Assembly: GCA_026018925.1 (NCBI GenBank)
Contig: JAKSZU010000002.1
Coordinates: 154,157,900-154,221,899, forward strand
Origin: Tupaia tana
Taxonomy: Eukaryota > Chordata > Mammalia > Scandentia > Tupaiidae
Reading direction: 5' to 3'
Length of the DNA stretch: 64,000 nt
Shown: piece by piece, positions 1-21,100 of the stretch
Position numbering within the stretch: the stretch's first letter is position 1
How the letters are laid out: each line of letters begins with the position of its first letter
Made by a program: the position numbers and the translations under genes
Notes under the pieces: model-generated
Told to the model about the DNA's origin: nothing
The model's database searches: none
The model's input: the letters and a program-made list of their open reading frames with translations, nothing else

Positions 1-225
1 GATTTCTTTTGGCACTTTGCAAGCTGATTGTAAAATTCATATAAGAGCAAATATGCAATTACCCAGCTAATTGTAAAGAACAAACAAGTGGCTGAGTATA
101 AATCTGTAGTACTAAATGTGGGGCTTGTTCAGAAATAGATAAATACATCAAAAGAACAAAATGGAGCCCAGAAACATATTTAGTATATCATCAAACTGCT
201 ATTTCAAATCTACGGGAAATAGCGA
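1..225 (+). mobile_element. Old L1 ORF2 fragment
   Basis: The stretch around 125-200, with cagaaatagataaatac and aaaatggagcccagaaac, resembles the L1 ORF2 segment that precedes 'cccagaaataaaccc' in better-preserved copies. It is degraded, with no long open frame. It lies in an LRP2BP intron. Confidence 0.35.
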
Positions 226-248
226 TGGGACAATTTGGTTCGTACTTT

Positions 249-271
249 CTTCATTTTATATATATATATAA

Positions 272-305
<34 letters not shown>

Positions 306-306
306 A
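249..306. repeat. (TA)n/(TG)n microsatellite
   Basis: A TA-rich run passes into about 12 uninterrupted TG dinucleotides at 281-304. Confidence 0.9.
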
Positions 307-426
307 TTAATAGTTGCTCTAGACATTATAATATATGCACCTTTAACTTAACCACAACTTACATGAATTTAATATTGAATTACTTTAGGACAAATATAGG
401 AAACTTGCTGAATGTGTTCGTTGTTA

Positions 427-632
427 ATTTTTCTTGTTTTTCTATAGGGTGTGTGTGTTTGCCAGGGAGAGACAGAGAGGGGAAGTGAGAAACCCCTTCT
501 CCTCCATTCTCCTCTAGGCTTCTGGGCATACACGCACACACACTGTGTAATTTTCAAGCTACTGGACGCAGGATCCGAACAGCGCAGTCAGCTAGTGGGA
601 TCTAGCCACTCTAACCTCCATGTCACCTGTGG
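427..632 (-). mobile_element. tRNA-derived SINE, older copy
   Basis: This is the reverse complement of the family pattern: tctatagggtgtgtg tail side, cagagagaggggaagtgag, ccttctcctccattctcc core, and a degraded tRNA-like head near 590-630. CpGs are mostly lost. Confidence 0.75.
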
Positions 633-838
633 ATCGTGTTTTCATTTACTCTGCCTCATCCTTGATGCTGTTGTATGTATGTTACATTTATTTATATGTT
701 ATCACCCCCCAAATGCAAAATAGCTGTAACTTTTGCTTTAGTCCTATTTTTGGAATGTAGTAATTACAAGGGAAATATATAAACATACACACATGTATGT
801 GTGTCCTTTTGTATTTGCTATTTTTTGTTTGTTTGTTT

Positions 839-1070
839 GTTTTTATTTGCCAGGGGGCGCATGCACTCGTAAGAGCGAGAGCGAGAGAGAGGAAGAAAGC
901 TTTCCCGATGGGGGTGCTCACACCACACTCCCTTCTCTGCCATTTCTCCATCCTGCCTGAATCTCGGGTACATGTGCATGTGTACCAGGTGTCTGTCACA
1001 GCAGCTGGGACCTGAGCCACAGTCAGCCATGTGGGACCTGGCTTCCTTCAGCACTGCACCATGGGACCGG
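839..1070 (-). mobile_element. tRNA-derived SINE, diverged copy
   Basis: It shares the gccagggggcgcatgcactc tail-side block, the purine-rich middle and the ccacagtcagccatgtggga head. It is diverged and has a (TTTG)n lead-in. Confidence 0.65.
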
Positions 1071-1089
1071 CATACCATTGTCTCCTAGC

Positions 1090-11653
<10,564 letters not shown>

Positions 11654-11880
11654 ACCACAGTGCATCTCCACAAAAGATCATCAACTCTAACACAATACAA
11701 TGTATGTATTTTTATAGTAGTTGTATTTGATTATTTTCTGCATTCCAGTTACATCATCCTTGGTATTTCACAACAGATGACATGTTACTTCTGTTCTTGA
11801 ATTCGTATGCTGTATTTTTGTAATCTGAAACTTAGGCATAGCGTCCAACTTTTGTAAGATGGACCTCAACTATACCAAAT

Positions 11881-11886
11881 ATTAAA
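11881..11886 (+). promoter_or_regulatory. LRP2BP: Possible LRP2BP polyadenylation signal (ATTAAA)
   Basis: ATTAAA, the commonest variant of AATAAA, lies 228 nt after the LRP2BP stop. It is the first strong signal downstream. Canonical AATAAA hexamers occur later at 12589 and 12732, so a longer 3'UTR overlapping SNX25 antisense cannot be excluded. Confidence 0.3.
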
Positions 11887-12023
11887 ACCAATCCATAAAG
11901 CAAGTATCTTTCTTCCTTTCTTATATACATTACCCCCTCCCCCCCAAAAAACTTAACAGTTTTAGTTCAGTGAATTCAGAAGTACGAATACTACCAACTT
12001 ACCATCATTTGATAGTTGAACCC

Positions 12024-12200
12024 CTGGACCGGCTGGTGGTATGATGGTTAGGGTGGCTGGATCCCACATGACCATCACACAGCTTGAACCCTGGACCTGA
12101 CGGTCTGAGAAACATACCAAGTATTTGTGCATGTGTTCCCAAAATCCTCAGAGAGGAATGAAGGAGAAAAGATTGTGGCATGAACTCAGTGAAATCATGT
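12024..12200 (+). mobile_element. tRNA-derived SINE, old truncated copy
   Basis: gaccggctggtggtatgatgg head, agcttgaaccctggacc B-box region and cctcagagaggaatgaagga core. It stops before the pyrimidine tract. Confidence 0.7.
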
Positions 12201-12687
12201 AACAATGCAAGAACTACAACTAAATATTAAAAGTTAAATTAGTGCAAGGCTTTCTTTATATCAGTGACATCTATGAAAGCAAAAAGGAGCAGTAAAAACA
12301 GTAAGTCCATATGCCCAAAACTGCATGGCAATATACATTTGAGAAAAATATATATACATATACTGCCCCGGAGAAAACGTCCCTCGCCTTTCTGATTCCC
12401 TACCTCATCCCTGCCCATACTCAGCCAGCATCCTACCTCCTGAATGCCTCCTTTGCAGCACTAATTGGCTCCTTTCACTCACTAAAAGGCACTAACAGCT
12501 CCAGTGTTTATTCTGTGTCTGGAGAAAGGCAGCACAGTTTATACTTCCTTGCAGAAGTTCTTCTGTGCATGATGTTTTTTTAACAAAAAATAAAAAAGGC
12601 ACTCAAATATTTAAATTTTCTGAAGTGTTTCAACTCTTGCTTTCTGAGATATAAGCATCTTAAACGTCATGATTCATTTTTTTATAT

Positions 12688-12693
12688 TTTATT
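12688..12693 (-). promoter_or_regulatory. SNX25: Possible SNX25 polyadenylation signal (AATAAA)
   Basis: TTTATT on the + strand reads AATAAA on the - strand, about 490 nt past the SNX25 stop codon. I saw no canonical hexamer nearer the stop. Cleavage would then fall near 12670. This is inference from position and motif only. Confidence 0.4.
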
Positions 12694-13181
12694 GCTTCAA
12701 ATGCTTCAAACTATGGGAAATCTTTGGTAAAAATAAAGACAATAAAAATTTCACGATAACTTTACATAAAGCATTGCACAACAATGTTCTTCAACACACA
12801 TGAAATGATACAGGAATGTTTGGTCCTCAGTGAGGAAATTAACTGTACAATAGTCATAGTTCATTTAAAACAAAACCGTTTTCATAAATATTTAAAATAT
12901 TTCCTAGGTTCTTTCACATATTAACATTTGTATTTCAATCCGTATATTGAACTTTAACTCTATTATTTAAATAAAAATCAATAAACAAGTTATTTTTTCT
13001 GTTGCCTACTATAGCATCAAGTCCACCTGCCCCCTAATTCTGCATGTTTCACATAAAACCAGAGGGAGGGGACTAAAACAAAGATCAATACGGTTCTCAG
13101 TCAGGCCCTCTGTGGTAAGAGGAAAATGTTTTCATGTCTATTATTACACAGACATTTCTCTGGTGGTGTGTGTGTGCTGTC

Positions 13182-13262
13182 TCAAACTTGACCAGCTCTA
13201 AGTTGATCTAAATGAGCTTTCAGCTCGGGACACAGTTCTATTAGCAGCAGCTCCATCAGCAC
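13182..13262 (-). CDS. SNX25: SNX25 terminal coding exon with stop
   Basis: After the acceptor ttctttcttggttcag the exon encodes [20 protein letters not shown] and LRAGQV, then TGA. It begins in phase 0, joining ...NKHLLY from the previous exon. This is the extreme C-terminus of the sorting-nexin C-terminal region. Confidence 0.94.
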   Translation of the reverse strand: MLMELLLIELCPELKAHLDQLRAGQV

Positions 13263-15114
13263 CTGAACCAAGAAAGAAGAAAAGTAAAAACATTTTTGTG
13301 TTTTTCCCTCCAAAGGTTTATGTAAAATAAGTACTTACACCAAAGGCAAAAGTCTGATTTTAGGTCTGAGATTATTCTGAGTGAGCAAGTGATTCAAGCA
13401 AAAGGAATCAATACTATATAAACTCCACTTATCAGATTTACTTATGTTGTGGCCCGTAAACCATTATTGAACCATCAACAGTTATTTAATATTGGTAACT
13501 ATAATCAGAGCGATAGCTAGGAAAGTTTGCTTTGTTGAAATGAAATCAAGCAGCTATGCAGAACTGTCGCATCAAAAGTCAAGAAGACATAGCTTATGAG
13601 AATGAGAACACTGCAGTCACTTGGGGTCCTTTTTCAAAAAAACAAAACAAAATAAAAAAACAAATGAGTAAACAGACAAAAGTGAAGCACAGAAAATGAG
13701 TTTAAAAAATTGTAAGTGGGCCAGCAGATGGCGTGGTGGTTAAGGCACTGGATCCCACATGGCTAACTGCAAGGTTCGAGTCCCAGCCCTGGCAGTCTGT
13801 AAAACATTCTGGGCACATGAGTGTGCATGCTCAAAAACCCAGGAGGAGAGTGAAGGAGAAGGGACTACGGTATGGCCACCGCCCCCCGGGAATGAGTGCT
13901 CACTTTCTCTCTCTCTCTCCAGTGAGCACACATACCCTATGGCAAAAATCTTTTAAAAAAAAAAAAAAAGGTTGTAAGTAATAACAGTATAACAGTGATT
14001 AAGAATACAGTGGATCAAAATGTATCCTAACATGTGAACAGAAATATAAAATTCAAAAAACAGCTAATTCTCTGAAAAGCTTTAATGTACTTACATATAA
14101 AAGATGCTTATTGGCTCTTGTTTCCTGCAGTGCATTGAATATTTTTATTATACCATGGCGGGCATTTTGCTGTCCAACAAGGCTCTGAAGTGCATCTGAA
14201 AAATTAAGTTTATATTCTTTGCTGCTATTGATAAAGTGCATAATGCATAGATATTCAGTGAAAAGAGATATTGTATGACACATACACAATAAAGGCACTG
14301 AAGCCTCAGGAACATGAATGATCAGTTCTCTAAAACATTTAAAGAAAAAGTTATTCAGAATTTTTTTTTTCTTATGACTTCTTTTAAATTTTATGACTTA
14401 ATATTTAATTGTTCATCTTTATGTTTCTTCATTTGTATGTTAATACAATATCATTTTTGAAAACATGTACGCACTGTATGTCAACCAAATTGAAGATAAT
14501 ACCATATATATAATTTTCAACAGAAAAGTTTATATTTTTATGTCTGTTAAACATTTTTTTCCTGAGCCTCTTCCTTTCACCACCTACTATCCACCCCCTC
14601 CCACACAGTCTCTGGTATCAACACTTGCCCTCCCTACTATTAGATCTTTGAATCTTTCGATTTCTGCCATAGAGCGCAGACATTCAGTACATAATGAGTG
14701 GAGATATACAATGTTTTTTTTTATCCTCTGGCTTGCTTCTTTTAGCATTAAATCTTCTATATTCATTCACTTTGTATCAAATGACAGGGTCTCACTATTC
14801 TTTATGGCTAAGTATACCACAGTATCTATGTACTACGTTTCGTCAATCCTGTAATCCCTTCTTGGGCATTTAGACTGATTCCATGTCTTAGCAATTGTGA
14901 ATGCTACTGCAGTAAACATGAAAGTGCAAGTATTGGAGTGTTTTTCTATCATTTGGGTAAACACCAAAGAATGAGATTACTGGGCCACATGGTAGTTTTA
15001 TTTGTAGATTTTTGAAATTTCCATTTTGTTTTCCAGTGGCTGTAATAATTTACATTCCCACCAACACTATAGGAGGGTTATCTTTTCATCACAACCTTGC
15101 AAACACTTGTCATC

Positions 15115-15157
<43 letters not shown>

Positions 15158-18100
15158 TATTTTTTGGAGAAGTTTTCGCTATAGGGCGCGTGCACTCGCC
15201 AGACAGACAGAGAGAGACAGAGAGCGAGAAATCACCCCCCAGGGGGGATGGCCATGCTGCAATCCCTTCTCCTCCATTCAACTCTCGGGATCTTGGGCAC
15301 GCACGCACACGCGCCTGGCGTGAGTTTAAGCCACCAGGTCTGGGACGCGAACCGCAGTCGACTACGTGGGAGTCCAGCGACATAGCCATTACGCTAACTC
15401 CTGGTCCCTCATCCTTTATTTTTTTGATCATAGCCATTCTGACTGAGGTAAAGTGGTGTCTCATTGTGGTTTTGATCTGCATTTCCCTCATGATAAGAAA
15501 CACTGAACATATTTTTATATGCATTTTTGGGCATTCATATGTCTTCCTTAGAGTTGTCTGTTTAACTCATTTGCCCATTTTTTATTTGGATTACTCATTT
15601 GTTTTGCAAGTGGTTGCTTGAATTGTGTTTATATTCTGGTTATCAATCACTTGTCTGAAGCATAGTTTATAAATATTGGTTAATTGGAAAAGTCATGGTA
15701 CATTTTTGCATAGAAAAACAGAAAAATCATGACTTTTCTGGAGACCCCAATAGTTCTTCCTATTCTGTGGGTTGTCTCTTCACTCTAATTAGTGTTTCCT
15801 TTGCTTTGCAGAAGCTTTTTAGCTTGAGCTTGATGTAACGCCATTTGTCTACTTTTGGAATTACTGTCTATGTTTTAGGGGTCTTAGTTAAGAAATCCTT
15901 TTTTGAGAGATTTTTGATACAGGGCACATGTGCTCTCTGGAGAGACAGAGAAAGACAGAGACAAAGTGAGAAGTCACCCCCTGGTGGGACAGCCACACCA
16001 CAATTCCTTCTCCTCTCGGGATTTTGGGCACGCATGCACATGAGCCAGGCATGAGTTTCAATTCTCTGGTTCTGAGACCCGAACTACAGTCGGCCATGTG
16101 GAAGTCCAGCAATGTAACTATTATGCCATCTGTTGGTCTCTTATTTAAGAAATACTTGCCTACTCCAATATCATCATGTGTTTTCCATCAGTAGTTTTAG
16201 GATTTACATTTATATAAATTGTTGATCTTTTTTTATTTTTTTTTAAGAGATTGTATTTAGGGTGTGTGCATTTGCTGGAGAGACAGAGAAAGAAAGACAG
16301 AAAGAGAAATCATCTACCTGGGGGATGACCACGCCACAATCCCTTCTCCATTCTCCTCTTGGGATTTTGGGCACACATACACATAGACCCAGCATGAGTT
16401 TCAAGTCGCTGGGTCTGGAACTCAAACCACTGTTGGCCGCATGAGACTCCAGTGCCTTAACCATCACACCACCTGCTGGTCCCATTATTGATCCATTTTG
16501 AGTTGATTTTTGTTAATAGTGAGAGATAAGAGTTTAGTTTGATTTTTCTCCGGGTAGATATCCAATTCTTTCAGCACCATTTACTGTAGAGACTTTCTTT
16601 TTTCTATTAGATTGTCTTGTGTCCTTTGTCAAAAATCAGTTGGATGTATGATCTGGGGTTTATTTCTAGATTCTCTACACTGTTCCACTAGTCTATGTGT
16701 CTGTTTTTTGCCAGTACCATGCTGTTTTGATTATTTACAACTTTGTAATATATTTTGAAGTCGTGTAGACAGGGACTCCTACTTTATTCTACTTGCACAA
16801 TATTTCCCTGGTGATAAAAAGCCTTTTATAATTTCAGACAAATTTTGTAATTGCTCTATTTCTGTGAAGAATGTCACTGGTAATTTTATCAGAATCAGTT
16901 TAAATTTGCAAATTAATTTGGGTAGAAATGATATTTTTATTACATTGATTCTTTCAATAAGAATATGAGAGGTCTTTCTACTTTTTGTGTCATATTCAAT
17001 TTCTGTTTTCGTTTTTTTTGTAGTTATCCTTGTAGCAGTCTTTCACCTCTGGTTAGGTTTATTCCTGTTTTCTTTTTATTTTTGCAGTTATTGTAACTGC
17101 TTTCTTCAATTATATCTCAGTCTGTTCATTCTTGGTGTTTAAAAATGCTATAGATTTTTGTATACTGATTTTGTATCCTTCTACTTTACTGAATTTATTG
17201 ATCAATTCAAGTACTTTTTCATGGATTATTTCAAATTTTCTAAATATATAATCATTATCATCTGCAGATAGTGACAATTTCACTTCTTCTTTTCCTGTCT
17301 GCATGCCTTTTATTTCATTCTCTTGTTTGACTGCAATGGCTAGGACTCTCATAACTATGTTGAAAAAGAGTGGGAAAAGTGAGCAGTCTTGTCCAGTTCC
17401 AGGGTTTAGTGAGAAAGTGTCCCATGTTTTCCCATTCAGTATGTTAGATATAGGTCTGTAAGATAGGGATTTTATTGTGTTGAGAAGTATACCTTCTATA
17501 CCTATTTTTCTGAGAGTTTTAATCATGAAGGGATGTTGTTTATTTTTCTGTATCAATTGGTAAGATCATATGGTTTTTATCTTTCCTTCTGTCGATGTGA
17601 TATATTACATTTATTGTTTTGCCTATGGTGAACCAACCTTACATCTCTGGGATAATGCCTATCCAGTCATGTGGTATAATCTTTTTAATGTGTTGTGGGA
17701 TTTGATTTGCTAGTATCTTGAGGATTTTTGCATCTCTATTTATCAGAAATATTGGTCTGTAGTTTTCTTTTTTTGTTATGTCCTTCTCTGCTTTTGGGAT
17801 CAGTAATGAAACAGACAATATTATAATAATGAAACAGACAATATTATAACAGATATAACAGAACTACAAAAGATCATGAAAGAACACTATAGGCAACTAT
17901 ATACCAAAAAACAACAAAACTTAGATGAGATGGATAACTTTCTGGACACATATAATTTACCTAGATTGAACCAAGAAGAAACAGACTGAACAAACCAATA
18001 ACAAGCAATGAGACTGAATCAGTATATTGAACAGTCTTCCAACAAAGAAAAGCCAGGTCCCGATGGCTTCACTTCTAATTCTACAGAATTTTTGAAGAGC

Positions 18101-21100
18101 TAACTTGAATTCTCAAACTATTTTTAAGGATCCAAAAGGAAGAAACCCTCCCACACTCATTCTATGATGCCTCCATCACCTTCATCCCAAAAGTGCAATA
18201 GAATTTTTCAATATAAGGCATTTACACACACTACAATTTTAATAGTTGCTGCTACTAATAATTAAAATGTTAACATTTATTTAATATTCTGCTAGAAATA
18301 GCTAAATAATATATATTTAGAATTCGACTAGAAATTACTCTTAAAACAGTATACTTTAGCAGGATTTCTAAAGCATAACATTTATTATCTGGTCTAAAAC
18401 ATTTTTCTAGTTAAGAATTCTTATTTTTAAGCTAGCCCATGGCCTGGTGGTTAACAAACTGGGTCCCACAGAGCAGACCATGTGTTTGAAGTTCTGGACC
18501 TGGTGGCTTGAAAAACATGCCAGGCGCATGTGTGCCCTAAAACCCAGCAAGATGGAGAAAAGGAGAAGGGACTATAGCATGATCGTTCCCCATAGAGAGA
18601 AGGGTGCTTTCTCCCTTTCTCTGTCTCTGGCAATCACGTGCACTCTCTGGCAAATTAAAAAAAAAAATTCATATTCTCAGTATAAATTTCTTAGCAAGTG
18701 ATAATAAATGTTTTAAAAATGTGATCTTTCCATTATAAATAATGTTTCCTTATAGATAAAAATGAAAACTACCGTAACAGAGTTGACATACTCTTTTTAT
18801 CTCTTTACTTTCCAGGACAATAACCCAGGCCTCACCTGGAATGTTTTCAAGTAGCTTTTGCCGCGCTCTCAGTTTAGTTTCCTGACTTTGCTCTTCACTT
18901 CTGATTGTGGTTGGTGGTGCCAATTTCCCATTTGGCCAAAAAGCATCCCGGAAAACATTGATGTAGTAAACCAACATCTGCTCACTGAAAATCCAGCTCA
19001 CTGTGTCCCGGATTTGTCTTTTAAGAGAAAAATATTTCTTGGATGAGATTTTGAAAAATTTTATACTCTATTCTCAAAAGGCATTTATCAATGGGGAGGT
19101 TAAGATACAGCCTGATCTAAATGTTTAATGAATAAACTAGGAATTGGATTTTTAAACCCTGGCTCTCAAAGTTATTTTTTCTTTTAGTAATAATGGATGA
19201 CCATTTATTCCTAGAGCCTACACTGCCATTTGGTACTACCATCTCCAAGTATTTGTCATGTGGTACTTTTTAATTTGTAATGACAAGAACTGAGGGACTG
19301 AGTGATTGGTTTGAAGCTTACAACTACCCTGACTATACACAGTACGTCATGCACAAAGCAGTATAAAGTGAAAACATAATCCCGCTGAAAGACTGTTTGT
19401 TGACAGCGATCTGGAAGACTTCCCCGAGCTCCTGGAGTCCTTGGGGAGAATCAAGCCTTGTCATTAGGTGTTTCTTAGTGTTGCTGTGGCAGATGATACG
19501 GAGCAGAATACTCTGACCCACAGAAAGCATACACATGCTCACCAGCCAAGAAAAAAAGATACTCCCTTTCAAAAATACACCGCTATCCAACTACCTTCCA
19601 ATTCCCATGGGAATAAAAAGTGGGCAGACATTTGATTTGCAGTTACGAATAAATGACTTTTTATGTTTATCCAGGTCTTTCACATCCGTATTCCATTAGT
19701 CATTAGTCAAATTCTAATGTGTTCTAAGTCTTAGGCCATCAAGAGACAAGCATAATTAAGCCCAAGAGTACTCGTGAGGTTGGGAGAGGAAGTCTCTGTC
19801 AAAAAGGGGGAAAAAATCATCTTAGACAACCAGGGCCAGAAATATCTGAAATTTCACTCAATTCGTGAATAATAATAAAAAAATAAAAAAGCCCCTTAGA
19901 AATAATAATGTCCCAACCAGAGTTTTAAAGGGACAATCTAAGGTACTCAGAAATAGTATCTGAAATAGATGTTTCAAACCTAGTACTTTGTACACAGTAA
20001 CCAGTAACTACTAAATGAATTTTTAGTCTACTCTGAGCCAAACTGTAATATTGTTTTTAACTGCTCATTTCCTAACATACTCTCTTATGTTGTGTAGAAC
20101 CCTGTAATTCAAATCTAGACCAAATAAAACAATTTTATTAATTTAATGGAATTTCTGCCTTAAGAGAGAATCTGCTAACCTGCCTGCCTATCTTCCTAAG
20201 AAAAATCTACTTATAATGCCACAGCTTACTCCCTTTCTGTAGTCTTGCTCTGGGTTACTCACTGGCACTACCTGAAAGAATGATGTAAGAAAATTTCAAT
20301 TTACAACTTGAAATCAGGTCAGTGGCTCTTATCAAAGGTCATCACCAAAGTATTCTCTATCAATTTAGGTCTGACTTTCTACTAGCCAAAACCTGTAGGG
20401 AGCTTTTGCAGTAATTCTAGTATGTGAAATTATAGTTGCTAGACACACACTGTACTGGTGCTTAATTCTATGATGTGTCATCCTCTGCTAAAGGCAAAAA
20501 TAACAAAGGACTAGGAGCTCCAGAATTCATTCCCATCTGATAGAAAGCCCATTGAAATGAACAGCCTGAAAATTCTGTACAGGCTGCCTCTCCCCCACTC
20601 CATAGAATATACCTGCCAAGTGTATTTGTCACTCATAAGCTGCAGCTGCTCATTTATAACTGAGTCAAAATCATAAACAGGAGCAAAGAGAGTATGTATG
20701 ATTTGCTAAAACTGAAAAGGAAAAAAAAAAAGCATTGAATACTGAGAAAAATAAAGCCACTTTGGAAATTTCTTTAAAGTCTGTTGAAACTAAAGTTAAG
20801 AGGTTTGCTTTAGAGTGGAACAATAACTTAGGCCATTCTTCAGATTGAAACACAAGCCTATGGCTCCACAGCGGTGCAGAGGTGTCACACTGCTCTGTGA
20901 TGCTGGGGCCATGTGGGAGGGCTCCTGGGCCAGGGTCCTGAGGTCTCCCTGTGCATACTGGACTCATCACACATGCCTGTGATCTTAGCTGAGGGGCTAG
21001 GGATAGACTGCAGTGTGGGGGCGCTGTTAGGGGTGCCTCTCTCTCTCTCTCCCTCTCTCATGGAGGAAGTACATAAATAAACAAAAAAGCTAAACAAACC

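Larger units (their letters stand above)
11654..13181. other. Convergent 3' ends of LRP2BP and SNX25
   Basis: This interval separates the two facing stop codons. It holds candidate poly(A) signals for both genes, one old SINE (12024-12200) and AT-rich sequence. No other gene is visible. Confidence 0.6.
14540..17812 (-). mobile_element. L1, 3' segment (ORF2 RT to 3'UTR), antisense
   Basis: On the - strand 17556-17110 translates to recognisable L1 reverse-transcriptase sequence ([40 protein letters not shown]). The usual FADD active site reads SADD and the frame is broken, so it is dead. 3'UTR-like sequence runs down to about 14540. Three SINEs and one miniature DNA element are nested inside. 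Confidence 0.9.

Noticed and set aside
13718..13800. tRNA-like heads with A- and B-box motifs as functional tRNA genes
   Set aside because: They do not close into a tRNA cloverleaf with an acceptor stem. They continue into the SINE core and tail and occur in dozens of copies.
17110..17556. 148-codon reverse-transcriptase-like frame as a live gene
   Set aside because: It is a fragment of an inverted, 5'-incomplete L1 with an altered active-site motif and broken frames on both sides.
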